DNA of 64,000 nt, taken from positions 1 through 64,000 of the forward strand of contig SVNH01000017.1 of NCBI GenBank assembly GCA_015067005.1, written 5' to 3'. This DNA comes from Ruminococcus flavefaciens (GTDB lineage: Bacteria > Bacillota > Clostridia > Oscillospirales > Ruminococcaceae). Position 1 is the first letter of the stretch. Each line of letters opens with the position of its first letter. A program made the position numbers and the translations under genes. A model generated the notes under the pieces. The model made no database searches, was not told the origin of the DNA, and was given only the letters and a program-made list of their open reading frames with translations. Positions 16,100-27,700 of this stretch are shown here, in pieces.

Positions 16100-16464
16100 T
16101 AGTCATTGTTGCTCCTTTTCAATAGTTCTAAGATTTTTTGAGCCGTACTCTCGTCAATCTCCCCGAAAGAACGTGCAAATTGCAGAGCAGCATCACGCTG
16201 ATAAGCAGAAGATCCCGATAAATTCAGCTTTATCTGTGTTTTGGAGTTTTCGATAGCATCTCTGAGTTCAATCTGTTCCTCATCTGTTAGAGCATAATGC
16301 TCAACAATAACAGTGAACCACTCTGCTGGAACATTCTTTTTTCCGTTCTCAACAGCAGATAGGAATGGTGTTGAGACACCGAGCAGCTTAGCAACATCGC
16401 CCATAACCTCGTGGTGTTTCACTCTTAATATACGCATAAATTCGCCAAACTTCGTATAAGCCAT
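16099..16464 (-). CDS. XRE family repressor
   Basis: A 121-residue DNA-binding protein. Residues ~5-60 form an XRE helix-turn-helix ('MGDVAKLLGVSTPFLSAVEN'); the C-terminal half is helical. The ATG at 16464 has AAGGAGGTG seven bases upstream, so the longer frame to 16512 is rejected. It is coupled to the ImmA-like peptidase gene. Two TTGGTAAA repeats flank the -10 region of its own promoter, suggesting autoregulation. Confidence 0.82.
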   Translation of the reverse strand: MAYTKFGEFMRILRVKHHEVMGDVAKLLGVSTPFLSAVENGKKNVPAEWFTVIVEHYALTDEEQIELRDAIENSKTQIKLNLSGSSAYQRDAALQFARSFGEIDESTAQKILELLKRSNND

Positions 16465-16489
16465 AGTGACACCTCCTTCTTTACCAAGT

Positions 16490-16519
16490 ATTATACCACA
16501 TTCGTTTACCAATTGTCAA
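16490..16519 (-). promoter_or_regulatory. Promoter of XRE-ImmA operon with repeated operator
   Basis: On the minus strand TTGACA (16519-16514) and TATAAT (16495-16490) with an 18-base spacer. Two direct copies of TTGGTAAA lie between and just after the hexamers, a plausible binding site for the XRE protein. Confidence 0.72.
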
Positions 16520-16598
16520 GTATTTTTTTAATCTTTTTTAGGTTAACTCTGCATTGCTTCATAGGGCATACTTTCGCTTTTGAGAGTATGCCCAATTC

Positions 16599-18032
16599 TT
16601 ATAGCTTATCGCAGTATTGTATAAGTTCTTCTATCTTGGCTACTATACGATGCAGTTCTTCAAGCGGTGGTAAAGGTATTAGCGTCTTCATTATATTCTC
16701 AGCACCCAGATTACCTTGATTAGCGGTGCCTGTTTCATACTGGAATACCTGCGATAAAACAGTTTCACTTTTTAATATCCATGTCAACCAATGAGACATA
16801 GATGTTACATATGCTCTGAGACAACCTACACGCTGGTTTATGAATAGTGGTGGCTCTTCACATAAAATTCTTACTGTAAAGAAATAGTCTCTTTTCTTGC
16901 GTGTCCCTGTCATTGTGAGCAATATATCATCTGTTTTGCACCTGAAAGCTACGGTTGCTTCTGCTAAAGCGTCACTGATGAAAACAGGTTTCGCTGATAG
17001 TTTTAATTCATCAGGCTTCACATTTCCTAAACGTAACACCTGATTCTGTGATGATGAAATAAAATCAGAACTGTTATATGCATATCCGCCTATAAAACTT
17101 ACTATATCAGAAAGTTTGCACCAGCACCAACTATCAGGAATCTCAAACGGCACTTCATCGGTAATACAGCGTTCTTTTCCGTCGATGATCTCATAAGGAA
17201 TTTTATCCCTTGTAACGATGACAGATTCATGCTTATCCTTTTTGATCTTGCCTGCCTTGATAAGAGCCTGCTTTTCGGCTCTGATACGCTGGAGCAGTAC
17301 CCTTTCAGGCTCGTCATCAGGGTTCTGCGGAACGAGCTTGCCTTGTACGGCTTCTTGCAGGATAGACTTTTTCAGGGCTTCGGGGAATGTTGTATTGAGG
17401 TTTGTGAGCTTTGTTTCGGCAATGCCATATGAAGTAACGCAAGGCTCTAACTCTGTAATCTTTGCTACTATACGTCTTTGTTCTGCGATAGGCGGTAATG
17501 GTATTAAAAGGTTGCTCAAACTATCAGAATTAAGTGTAGCCCCTTTAATAGCGGTTTTTGTATCACCATTTTGAGCGATTAATGGTAATATCTTAAACAG
17601 ATATGATGTGACTATTCTATCATCATCAATAAATGGAAAAATTGAAATAATCGCTTCATTATGGAAAGCATCTATACCCAATATCGAAACCTTACCAACT
17701 GTTAGTTTGAAGCTCATAATAAGTGTACCAATAGGGCTTATGCCACTTTTGAACGTATTATCGGCTGCAAATTGGTTTACTTTTTCTTTTGTTGATATAA
17801 CTGTTCCGTCCGCAGGCATATCAGCTATGGATACCCACGGATATATAGGATTCTCCCAATATTCTGTTTCTTTTCGTGGCGGGGTTTTGCCCATAGAAAA
17901 ATTTACGAGATTTGAAAAGCGTATCCATTCCCATGAATCAGGAATATCAAACGGTATCTCATCTGATATATCCCGTATTTCCTTGCCAATCTGCTCACAG
18001 TAGGCATAAGGCAAATTATCAGAATAGTGCAT
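16599..18032 (-). pseudogene. hsdS: Orphan, N-terminally truncated type I restriction specificity subunit (HsdS)
   Basis: A 477-residue HsdS-like protein. It has target-recognition domain 1 (~residues 1-200), a central conserved region ('LKKSILQEAVQGKLVPQNP' through 'AGKIKKDKHES', ~215-270), target-recognition domain 2 and a terminal 'IVAKIEELIQYC' segment. Intact relatives carry another conserved 'LRxSILQxAVQGKLVPQ' region before domain 1; here the frame starts abruptly and no ribosome binding site precedes the ATG at 18032. No hsdM or hsdR lies nearby. It looks like a silent specificity cassette or a decayed remnant. Confidence 0.72.
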
Positions 18033-18035
18033 CAC

Positions 18036-18411
18036 GATGATTGACGATATACAGAAACACTATTCCGTAATCCTAAATTTGGCAAATTACAACACAGCAA
18101 CACATATAAATAACAAATATAACACCATATCAACCTATCCAAGTTACCATAATCCGTTTTAGTTATAAAAGTATATCAATAGTTATACAGCAGAGTGATT
18201 ATACAATCTGTATTTGGCAAATAGCGCTATTATGTCCGTTTTTGGTTGAAGCTATTATCATATTGAGCAAACATTACAAATAGTAAATAGTATAATTAGC
18301 TATAATGTGCATTGAAAATGGTATATAAAAATGATATAATAAAGTAGAGTAACTATGCAGTAATAGGGATATTATGCCCTTTTGCAAATATAAAGCATTG
18401 GAGGTGAACAT
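18036..18411 (+). promoter_or_regulatory. Regulatory region of the giant surface-protein operon
   Basis: A 375-base AT-rich, gene-free region. From 18263 it is nearly identical to the inverted copy ending at 37126. A promoter (TTGAAA 18312-18317, TATAAT 18335-18340, spacer 17) gives a leader of about 65 bases that includes the conserved 'AACTATGCAGTAATAGGG'. Upstream of 18263 it shows only scattered TTTGGCAAAT motifs (18076-18085, 18213-18222). Confidence 0.7.
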
Positions 18412-18602
18412 AGTGAGTGCAAAGGCTTATGAAGCATTATCTAAATCAAATGAATTAACAGTTTCTAACGAGGCTGCACAAAGTCCGAAGCAAAAAAATG
18501 ATGGTGATGAAAAAGAGCGAAAGAAGCGATTAAAAGGTTCTTTAATTAAGTTTGGTTCGCTCGCTGTGTTCGCATTTGTCGTCTGGATTTTTGCCACAAT
18601 CG
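18263..18602 (+). repeat. Inverted duplication, copy 1 (promoter, leader and signal-peptide code)
   Basis: This segment matches the reverse complement of 36792-37126 over its whole length with few differences and one 3-base indel. It includes the promoter, the AGGAGGTG-GTG start, and codons for the first ~63 residues of the surface protein. Similarity stops inside the codons of the SipW-type cleavage region. Confidence 0.85.
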
Positions 18603-19606
18603 CTTGGTTTAGCTACAACTCAGCAGTGTCTAGTAACGGTATGGGAGTGAGCGTTGCTCCTCCTCCGTTTGAGCTTGAAGTTAGAGGAACAGACGTCGAA
18701 AACAGTGGTGATTTTTCAAAGGCTGATGTTAATTATTCATCAGGTGTCGACATGGAAACTCTTGATGCCTTCCAGACTTCAGGGCAATACGAAAAAATCA
18801 TATGGAGAAAAACAGGCAGCTCTGCTGATGATGGACATTATTCAGATGGATTGGTACCAAACTCACATGGTAAACTAACATTCTGGGTCGTGCCCAGTAG
18901 TACAGGAACGCTTGATATCAGTTTTAACTTTAACATTCGCGGATTCATTGGAAAATATGAGGAACCTGAAAACGAGGATGATGATCCGATACTTAACGAT
19001 CTGCTTGAGATCACAGATTCTTTGATTGTAGCGAACTCTGACGGCCTGATAACAAATGAAGCTGATCTTACCAATAAAAAAGACGCACTTGAATTCATTC
19101 GGGGACATATCCTGTTCTTTTCAGACTATAACCCCACAACGCACTATTATTCAGGCTTCCTCGGAACAGGACGCTCCATAAGATTCGGAGACTGTATCAA
19201 CGCTTCGGGTGTAAAATACAATGCAGGCAATGCTGTTTCGGTCACATCGGGACAAAAATATCCCGTTACGATCTACTGGAAATGGGCAAACACTTTTGAG
19301 CAAATGGTTTATGACGCTGATTCACCAAAGAAGGATAATCCTTTATTTGGGCTTTCCCCTAATGCAGATAGAACTGCTATTTTTACATATCTCAACTCAA
19401 CAAAGAATAGCGATGAAATGACCAACAAGGTCTTCAAGGGCTTGACTAACAGTGATATTACGACGGCTCTTTACAACGTTCAGAACAATACGGCAAATAT
19501 TGATAGTGCAACACACACACTTACAGATGCTTATAATAACGCAGATTCTTTCATAGGCAATAGTATAGACTATATATTGATTGAAATGACAGCCAGCCTT
19601 AATTGA
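18413..19606 (+). CDS. SipW-type secreted surface protein, first gene of giant-protein operon
   Basis: A 397-residue exported protein. The GTG at 18413 is chosen because GGAGGTG lies six bases upstream; a frame start at 18374 lies before that site. A ~45-residue basic N-terminal tail precedes a hydrophobic helix ending 'WIFATIAWFSYNS', the SipW-cognate type of signal. The mature part is beta-rich with 'NGMGVSV', 'KLTFWVVPSSTGTLDISFNF' and 'YPVTIYWKWANT', a layout like TasA/camelysin-type proteins. Related sequences are the pseudogene at 11194-12020 and the N-terminal fragment at 36775. Likely a filament subunit or cell-surface partner of the giant protein. Confidence 0.78.
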   Translation: MSAKAYEALSKSNELTVSNEAAQSPKQKNDGDEKERKKRLKGSLIKFGSLAVFAFVVWIFATIAWFSYNSAVSSNGMGVSVAPPPFELEVRGTDVENSGDFSKADVNYSSGVDMETLDAFQTSGQYEKIIWRKTGSSADDGHYSDGLVPNSHGKLTFWVVPSSTGTLDISFNFNIRGFIGKYEEPENEDDDPILNDLLEITDSLIVANSDGLITNEADLTNKKDALEFIRGHILFFSDYNPTTHYYSGFLGTGRSIRFGDCINASGVKYNAGNAVSVTSGQKYPVTIYWKWANTFEQMVYDADSPKKDNPLFGLSPNADRTAIFTYLNSTKNSDEMTNKVFKGLTNSDITTALYNVQNNTANIDSATHTLTDAYNNADSFIGNSIDYILIEMTASLN

Positions 19607-19641
19607 TTATGTTAACAACTCGTTAGAAAGGAGGGATGACT

Positions 19642-20583
19642 ATGATCGCAGTTGCAAAAAAACTAAAGAAAATGTCAATTAAAACGAAAGTCAAGATCAT
19701 AATCGCCCTTCTCTTAACAGCGGCAACGTTCTTTGCAATGCCGGCGTTTGCATGGTTCAATCACAATAGACAAATTGCTGAACTTCAAAAGGTAAAAACA
19801 CCGGATCTTCTATTCATTAGCAATGCCTGTGCTGAAGATGTTCGGAGTTTTGACATTTCTACGATCAAAGTAAGTACGAAAACTGGTGCTCCCACCTCAC
19901 AATCTTTTCCTTTTGCAGTTGCTGGGGAATATGTAACAAGCTTTACTCTTCAGTTTGCTCATACCACAAACAATCCATTTGTTTATAAGATCTATTATGG
20001 AGAGATCCTATCTGATGCTAATGGTGTATGTACAACTGAGGCAAGTGCCGAGAGCGCTATTGAAGCACTGAATGCACAAAATCTTGAATATAATTCAAAT
20101 CATCCAAGTGAATCACAAAAGAAGACGAATTATAGCTTCGACACCGATGTTGTCGAGTATAAAGTAGGCACAGCATGGACAGCAATCAGTGAATTTGACA
20201 GAGACGAATTGTATGGAATAGAAGCAGATGAAACAGTATATATTCTCAAAAGCGAATGTATAAAGAACGGAACTGTTTCTGATTATAAAAATGCTAAAAC
20301 AGATACTGATGACAGAATAATAGCAAAAAGCGATTCTGATTATACCGGTAGTGCTCATAATTACCATGACGATACATATGAAGACTATGATGTAGTAAAC
20401 AAATATGCCGAGCCTCTATACTGGCAAAAAGCAGGAATTCTGAGTGTCCCTGAAGAGCAATCAAGCTCATGGGGCGGAAACCCGTTTTTCCGCACCTTCG
20501 TTCTCGATGTATCTTGGAATCCTGCCAATATTTCAAATAAAGAAACAGATATGCTCTATCTCTCAGCTTACAGAGATTATTAA
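19642..20583 (+). CDS. SipW-type secreted protein, second gene of operon
   Basis: A 313-residue exported protein. Two ATGs lie close together; the one at 19642 is spaced correctly from AAAGGAGGG, whereas 19636 abuts it. The signal has a basic start, a hydrophobic stretch and 'AMPAFAWFNHNRQI', again the AWF-type site of SipW substrates. The mature part contains Tyr/Asp/Thr-rich beta segments and ends 'ETDMLYLSAYRDY'. Not recognised beyond the signal. It follows the first gene by 35 bases and precedes the third by 27, so all belong to one operon. Confidence 0.75.
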   Translation: MIAVAKKLKKMSIKTKVKIIIALLLTAATFFAMPAFAWFNHNRQIAELQKVKTPDLLFISNACAEDVRSFDISTIKVSTKTGAPTSQSFPFAVAGEYVTSFTLQFAHTTNNPFVYKIYYGEILSDANGVCTTEASAESAIEALNAQNLEYNSNHPSESQKKTNYSFDTDVVEYKVGTAWTAISEFDRDELYGIEADETVYILKSECIKNGTVSDYKNAKTDTDDRIIAKSDSDYTGSAHNYHDDTYEDYDVVNKYAEPLYWQKAGILSVPEEQSSSWGGNPFFRTFVLDVSWNPANISNKETDMLYLSAYRDY

Positions 20584-20610
20584 AAACCAATGGAAAGGAG
20601 TGGCAACAGC

Positions 20611-21708
20611 ATGAAAAACAGCAAAAAACTAGTTGACAGTTTTAAAAAGCACTGGTTAACTATATGGATTATCGTTGCCGCTTTAGCATTGTGCGGTGTC
20701 ATAACTCACGCTAAATTTGCAGATGATCAGAACGTAGCAAAAAGAATAATCGCTGCGGATACAGGAGTAAAAAGATATTTCACCTCAAATTATTTAACTG
20801 GATACAGCTATAAGAATTATAAAACAATCACGCAGAATTCTGCGAGTGTCGAACCGTTTGAGGTTTCGATTTACAATTACGATAAAAACAACCCGACCAG
20901 TTTTTATTCTGATTCTATTACTTTTAAGCTAACTGCGAAGCTATACAAGAATAACGGAGCCGCTGAGTATAGCGCTTCAAACGACACAGTTGCGCTGGAT
21001 GCAATTCTGGAAAATGATGAAATAGAGATATATAAAATAGATGTTAACGGGAATCGTGTTAATAATTCTTCAATCACGCTTAATAAAACTACTGTATCAG
21101 GTTTTATTACAGAGTCTTTAACTCCGGCACAAGGAGAAAAAAGTGCAAAAAACACATATAAAGTTGTTCTACCGCTTTCGGTTGTTGATCAGGATATCTA
21201 TGTTAAGCTTGAAGCTGATCCCACGGAGCATCATCCGGATCTCAGTTCGATAGACGCTTTTTTCTATGCAAAATCAAATAATATTGATCTGTCGACAGGG
21301 TGGGTTGGAGACTTCAACGACAATAGTGCCTATGTTCCGAGATCATATGACGCTTTTAATTATACACTCACAGGAAATGGCACTATGTACAAAATACTAT
21401 CTTGGGATACAAATCTCCTTGAACCAAATCGTATGCAGATCGAAGACCTTTTCGGAATAAATCTTACAGACCCGGCTGTTCTTGCAAATACAAGCATATA
21501 CAATTATAATTCGAGTACAGGCATAGCTTCATTGAAGATCAACGTGTCATCTGATTCGTCAGGTGGACGATATGATATTCAGTTTTATGTGGTTGATGAG
21601 AATGCAAGAAAAGAAATAGATGGGTATACCGACTCAAACAATGTTATACATACAGGTATGACTTGGGAAACGCTAAAAACGAAAGTTACCTTAGCTGATC
21701 CTTCGTAA
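20611..21708 (+). CDS. Exported protein, third gene of operon
   Basis: A 365-residue protein. The ATG at 20611 follows AAAGGAG; an earlier frame start at 20590 lies within that region. Residues ~15-35 are a hydrophobic segment followed by 'THAKFADDQNVAKRI', resembling a SipW-type signal with Lys-Phe in place of Trp-Phe. The mature region starts 'GVKRYFTSNYL' and contains many short beta strands and Asn/Tyr/Asp-rich loops. No enzymatic motif is seen. It could be a minor subunit or an adaptor between the filament and the giant protein encoded 33 bases downstream. Confidence 0.72.
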   Translation: MKNSKKLVDSFKKHWLTIWIIVAALALCGVITHAKFADDQNVAKRIIAADTGVKRYFTSNYLTGYSYKNYKTITQNSASVEPFEVSIYNYDKNNPTSFYSDSITFKLTAKLYKNNGAAEYSASNDTVALDAILENDEIEIYKIDVNGNRVNNSSITLNKTTVSGFITESLTPAQGEKSAKNTYKVVLPLSVVDQDIYVKLEADPTEHHPDLSSIDAFFYAKSNNIDLSTGWVGDFNDNSAYVPRSYDAFNYTLTGNGTMYKILSWDTNLLEPNRMQIEDLFGINLTDPAVLANTSIYNYNSSTGIASLKINVSSDSSGGRYDIQFYVVDENARKEIDGYTDSNNVIHTGMTWETLKTKVTLADPS

Positions 21709-21741
21709 ATATATTTTGCCTTCTGACCGAGGTGAGACTCA

Positions 21742-24700
21742 ATGAATAAAAGACTAAGAAAAGAAAAGAATAGAAAAATACGGAACAGAACAATAAGTTT
21801 AACTACTTCTCTGACCTTGCTAATTGGCTGCTTGCCGATGTCTGAGCTTCCAGCTTGCCTAAACAAGATTAACGCTCTGCTTTCAAAGCCTATAGCTGCT
21901 GCTGCAGTAGCAAAGCCTGCTTATCCAATCGGTGATTTCACTACGCCCGGCGAAACAGTTAATGGTGAGGATTGCATAAAAATCTCATCATTTGATGATC
22001 TTGCTAAGTATTCGCAGGCTTATTATAACTTTGCTATTGGCGAATCAGGTTATGAGAATCATCAGGAAGATACTATTTTCATTGCAATCGGTAGTGGTAC
22101 GGGTAATAATGTTGATATGGAGCAATTTCGTACCTTTGAGCCGATAGGCACTTCGGATTACCCATTCAAAGGAAAAATCATTTTTGAATCTGGTTCTCCA
22201 ACAACATTCAATATGCGTTATCCGCTTTTTGGCGAAGTTTATGACTGCGTTCAGATCACCGATACAGATGGTGAGACAAAGCCGATTACTATTACCAGAA
22301 CTTCGACAACTGATGGTGCTCCGCTCATCGCTAACAAGGTTTGTAGTGACGATGTTGGCGGAACAACCGCAACATGGGATGTTACTTTCGGAGTTTACGA
22401 TGATGACACGGTAATCAGATATGGCGGTGCAATAGGCGAAATAGAAGCTGATGCATCTGTAAATCTTACTTTTACAAACAACGCAACTTCTACTGCAAGC
22501 AGCATTGACGATGTTACAGGAGATACGGTTGAAACAACCTATATAGCCAGCGTTGAAGCCAAAGCAGCTGCGAATAATGATGAAGGCTATCCTGTTGATG
22601 CAGGAGTTCTGTGCGGAACGCTGAATGGTTCGCTTGTAGCAACATATTCCGGTTCTAATTCTGGTTATTATATTACTTCTGATAACGGAAATGCAGGCGG
22701 TTTAGTTGGAGCAATGGGCTCAGGTTCGTCTCTGACAATTAACACAAGTGCTAATCTTCAGGAGACAGATGGTAAGATTCAGGCAGGCAGCGGCTATGCC
22801 GGAGGTATCGTCGGAAAGAACAATGGCGGTACTGTGGTTATGAATAATACGGGTACGCCTGCTTCATATGATATCAAACAGTTTATTCTCGGTTCACAAG
22901 GCGCAGGCGGTCTGTTTGGTTACTATGCTCCTGCTGTTGGCACATCAACACTGGATGTAAGCAAATATGATATAGACTGTAAAGTTGCCATAACCGGTGG
23001 AACAGGCTATGCCGGCGGATTGTTCGGCGAATGCAGTTCTTCTGCCGGAACAAATCTTTCTATTGAAGGCAAAGCTGTCACTGAAAACGGTATTACTACA
23101 TACCCAACAACAATAAAATCTGATCACGCACCATTAAGCGGTGAAGGCGTAAAAGCAACGGCTTACGGCGGCTTGATCGGTTCATATAATGCTTCAGCGC
23201 TTTCTGATTCGTTAAATATTAAAAAACTTATCGTAACACCTTCAAACACGCTTGAGTCAAGCACATTTGGCGGAGCTGTTGGAGAGGTTGCAAATGAAGA
23301 TAATTTCAACGCTGCATATGTTGCTTTTGATACTGTTACGATTTCAAGTGCAGCAGGAGCTTCTGCCGCTACAATATTTGGCGGACTTGTTGCACTCACC
23401 AAAAACGGATATATCTTTTCAAAAGATGTTACAATAGGCACATCTTCTATTTCAGAGTTTACAGGCGGAAGTCTTGTCGGTAATCTTGGAAATGGCGTCC
23501 TTGGAATGACGGGTAAGGTGGATCTTTCATATTCAGCTCCCAAAGCAGATAATTCTAACGGTCAGCTTGTAGGAACTCGCGGCGATGCATTGATTTATGC
23601 TCAAACCTGGAACTACACTCCGAATTCAGCAACAATCGATAATGTTGGTTCATGGGGTGACGTGCTTGTAATTGACGGTACAAAAATAACGGACAGTAAC
23701 GTCTTTACGGTTTCTGATCACGCAATCACCATTGTAACACCTTCAGAGTCTACAACAAATGGTAAAACATATAAAGACATTGCTTCCGTTGCAGATTTTG
23801 CAAAGGTATCGCTTTTATTCCAGATAAATACAAATTCAAATAAAATAATAGCTAATAATATTGCGAATTATGCAGCAACTACTAATATCCATTTTACAAA
23901 TACAGCACCTTTGGAGCTGTCCGGTACAGGACTGCGTGGTATTACAAGAGATAACGGTACAGAAAGGATTGATTATTCCGGTACAGTTGCCGGAAACAGC
24001 AAAACAGTTATTCTTGACATAAAAAATGTTGGCGGTAGTAATAGACCAGTGTATAGGCACAGCTATAACGGCTTATTTGCAAATGCCAAAAGCGCCACAT
24101 TTAATGACCTTTTCCTTGCTGGAAGTATAAAAGTTAATTCTCTCAAAGATACTGTATATGCTGGTGCACTTGCCGCGACTGCAAGCGGAACATTAACAGC
24201 ATCAGGTTGCAAAACACTTTCGGCAGATGCTGAGAAAGAAATTGTTGGCTTATCAGTTTCTATGGCAGGCAGTAAATACGTTGCCGGCAGATTTGTCGGT
24301 TCTGCTTCGAGTATGGGTGATATTAATGTGTCAGGCTCAGAGTTTGGTGGTTCAATCTTCGGCACAGGTGATCAGTATATCGGCGGCGTATTCGGCAAGA
24401 TAGCAACCACATCTACAGCAACATGGACATTTGATAACGTTAGTCTTAAAGGAAGTGTTACCGGTGTAAAAACTGTTGGCGGTCTCGCAGCTGAGATCAG
24501 CGGTGGCGGAAAAGCTACAATTAATCTCGGTGATTCAAATAGTGTTGTAATAGATGGAATGACCATAACAGGAAGCAGCACAGATTCTTCAGGTGGTTTA
24601 CTTGGTTATGGCTGGTATAGCACAGATGTTAATGTAAATAAAGTGTCAGTTGCTAATACGCCAACCGTAGCTTCAAGCAGCGGCGGTACCGCTGGATTGG

Positions 24701-27700
24701 TCTATGTTGCAACAGGTCACTGGACTATTACATCACTGGATCTGAGTGGGATCATGATGAATACTGCCTCTGCTGGCTCTGTGGGAATGATCGTTAACAA
24801 GGGTACAAGTGGCAGTAATGGAATCTATCTTGAATTACCGTCAGGTTATGACTATAAGCTTTCATTTGCAAGCGGTTCAAATGTATCAGCAAGCGTTACG
24901 GCTCATAAATTTGACGAACTGTGTGCGTTCAGCGCCACTAACGGCAAAGTTATGGAAAACGGACAGGGTATAGTTTCAATCAGCTCATATAAGGCAGTAT
25001 ACAATACACCTGCTGAGGAAGGGCAAGAACCTACACTTAATGAAACCGATTCCAACAAGACTAAGAAGCTCAAAATGGCAAGCTCAACAAATGCAGATAG
25101 TAATAATACAGGCATCACTTATCAGGCTCAGACATCTCAGGGCGCTACTGCTAACCCTAATACAAGATATTATTATAATCTTGATCAGATAGATACTGGC
25201 GATGCAGGTACTCGTACATATGCAAATCTTTCCACAAATTCCGATAGGCTAATGCGCTGGGGCGTATACACATATGCCGCATCAAATATAAAGAAGTATT
25301 TCAAAGTAAATGATAGTGACTCGTTTTCGTTCCAAAGCGGCGCATCATATGATATGCGCGGTTACAGTTGGTACCCGATAACAATTGACAGCGCTGTCAC
25401 TGTTGAAGGCGAATTTACATTCTACAACGAAGAGTTTACAGCAACAGAAACAGCCTCTACAAGCACTACAAATAAATGGTCACCATTGACAAAAACACAG
25501 CATTATATGATGCAGAACGGACTGTTCTATGATGTAAACGCTAATCTTACAATAGGTACGGTTGTACTGTCCGGTAATATTGGCGCAGTTGATACAAAAG
25601 GAACGGGAGCGCTTATTTACGGAACAGTAAAAGGCCGATCCTCAGCAACCAACGATATCACAAACATTAACAGTTCAAGCGGAAACATCTCGCTTGCCGG
25701 TATCAAGGTGTGGAATTTCCAAGGGGATGGAGGTAAATCGCCCAACTACGCTCCGTTACTGATCAACAGAACCGGCAGTTTCGTATCACTCAAAATAAGT
25801 AACGTATCAACAGGTTCAGGCTATTCTGCCGGAGCAGAAGCTGCAACAAGCTTGATCGGATATGCAGGAGCATCTTTTACAGATAGCGGAGTTGAGAACT
25901 CCGATTCGTATATTACAATAGATTTTTCAAATATTAAGCTTGATGCAAGAAGCAGTGCAAACTCACCTGATCTTTCAGGATATAGCTATGGCACAACAAA
26001 ATCAATCTTTACAAGAGCAACTCTCCTTGAGCGTTCTGTAGCTGAGGCAGGTTCATATACATACACTTTTGCAGATGACTGGGGGGCAGCTACAGGCGGC
26101 GGACATATACATAATGTAACATACGGTAAAGAAGTCGGCTATACCACTGCTTCAAACGGAACGTCACAGTATCCGAGTCTGGAACAGTATTACGCAAGAG
26201 CTTCGGCAAGCGATGATAACTACCCTACAAAATACTCGTCTATTCCGACAAAGGATGCGGCTCCTTCTGATTCTTTCACGGGCTTCCTTCCTTACGTTAA
26301 TGTTGTAAGTACCGCGTCAGAAATAACTGGCGGAACAAGCGATCATTACCAGCTCAAGGTCAATCATCAGCCGAGTCTGGTTATTAAAGGCTGTGGTACG
26401 TACAGTGATCCGTATATCATTAATAATGCAGATGAATTAGTAAGGGTATCAAAGTGGATAAATGGTATCGATCTTAATGCTGCAAGAATCAACGCAATAT
26501 TTGATAATACATATTGTGATGGCGACGATCACACAACATACAATGGTAACGGTCAAGTTGTCTCTGGTTCTGGTGCAGCACAAAACGCCACAAAAATGCG
26601 TCAGTATTTAGCTGGAGCATACTATGTTATTCACCCCACCTCCGGTACTAACATCGAGCTTGCTGCAGATTCTGGATTTTTAGGACTTGGCGAGAGAAAC
26701 GACGGTTATCATTTCCGGGGCGTAATAGTTGGCGGAGTTCCTGGAGCTTCGATCACGAACAAGACACAGTATCCGCTAATTAATTTCAGTGACGGAAGTG
26801 TTATTAAAGATCTTACAATTAATGTTGGTGCGGATATTGAATTAGAAGAAGCAACCGAAACATATAACTACATAAAGGGTAAACAATATATAGACGGAAA
26901 CGGTACTGCTGTTGACATAAACCGTGGTGCTTACGGAGCTGTTATGGCAGTAGTTGCAGGTGGCGATAACATCATTGATAACGTACAGGTCAACATTGGC
27001 AGCTATACTATAAAGGTGACAGGTAAGAAAGCGCAATTTCAGCCTGTTGGCGGATATGTGGGCGTTGTTGTTAATGGCGGAGTTATCTTCAAGAACATGA
27101 CCGGAAATATTTCCGGATTGACAAACACTAATGTTATAACTGATGCTGCAACCGATACTACCAATCAGTCTCCGACTGATAAAAGGACAAATCTGGTATC
27201 TGATCCGGATAACCCGACCGTATGGCTTTATGTCAATCCTATTATCGGCAGAGTTATCAATGGCTTTGCAGTTACTGAAAGCGACGCTTACAGACCGTTT
27301 GAAGACGGAACAAGAACGGTCAACGGAACGACCACATACTGGGCAAAGAAGAAATCTGACGGAACTATAGGTGCAGTTGATAGTAAAACGTATAATACTG
27401 ATTACTATACGCTTGAAAAAGTGACCATGAAGAATGGTACGAAGCAGTATTCTATCGCGGATATCAAGTCAGCCTGGAAAAAGAATTCGTCAAATGAGCT
27501 TATTCTGAGTGATGACGAAAAGCTGGACGTTACAAGTGATTATGCTATTACTGCTTCGAATGCACAGAGCTTCTTCATAATGTCTCTGATCGTTAACAGC
27601 GGTATGGGTGCGGAGAAGGATTTCGACACTGGTAATAATACGAGAGCCACTAAGATAGGGTATTATGACGCAGGCAAATACCAGACAGTCAGACGTGCTG

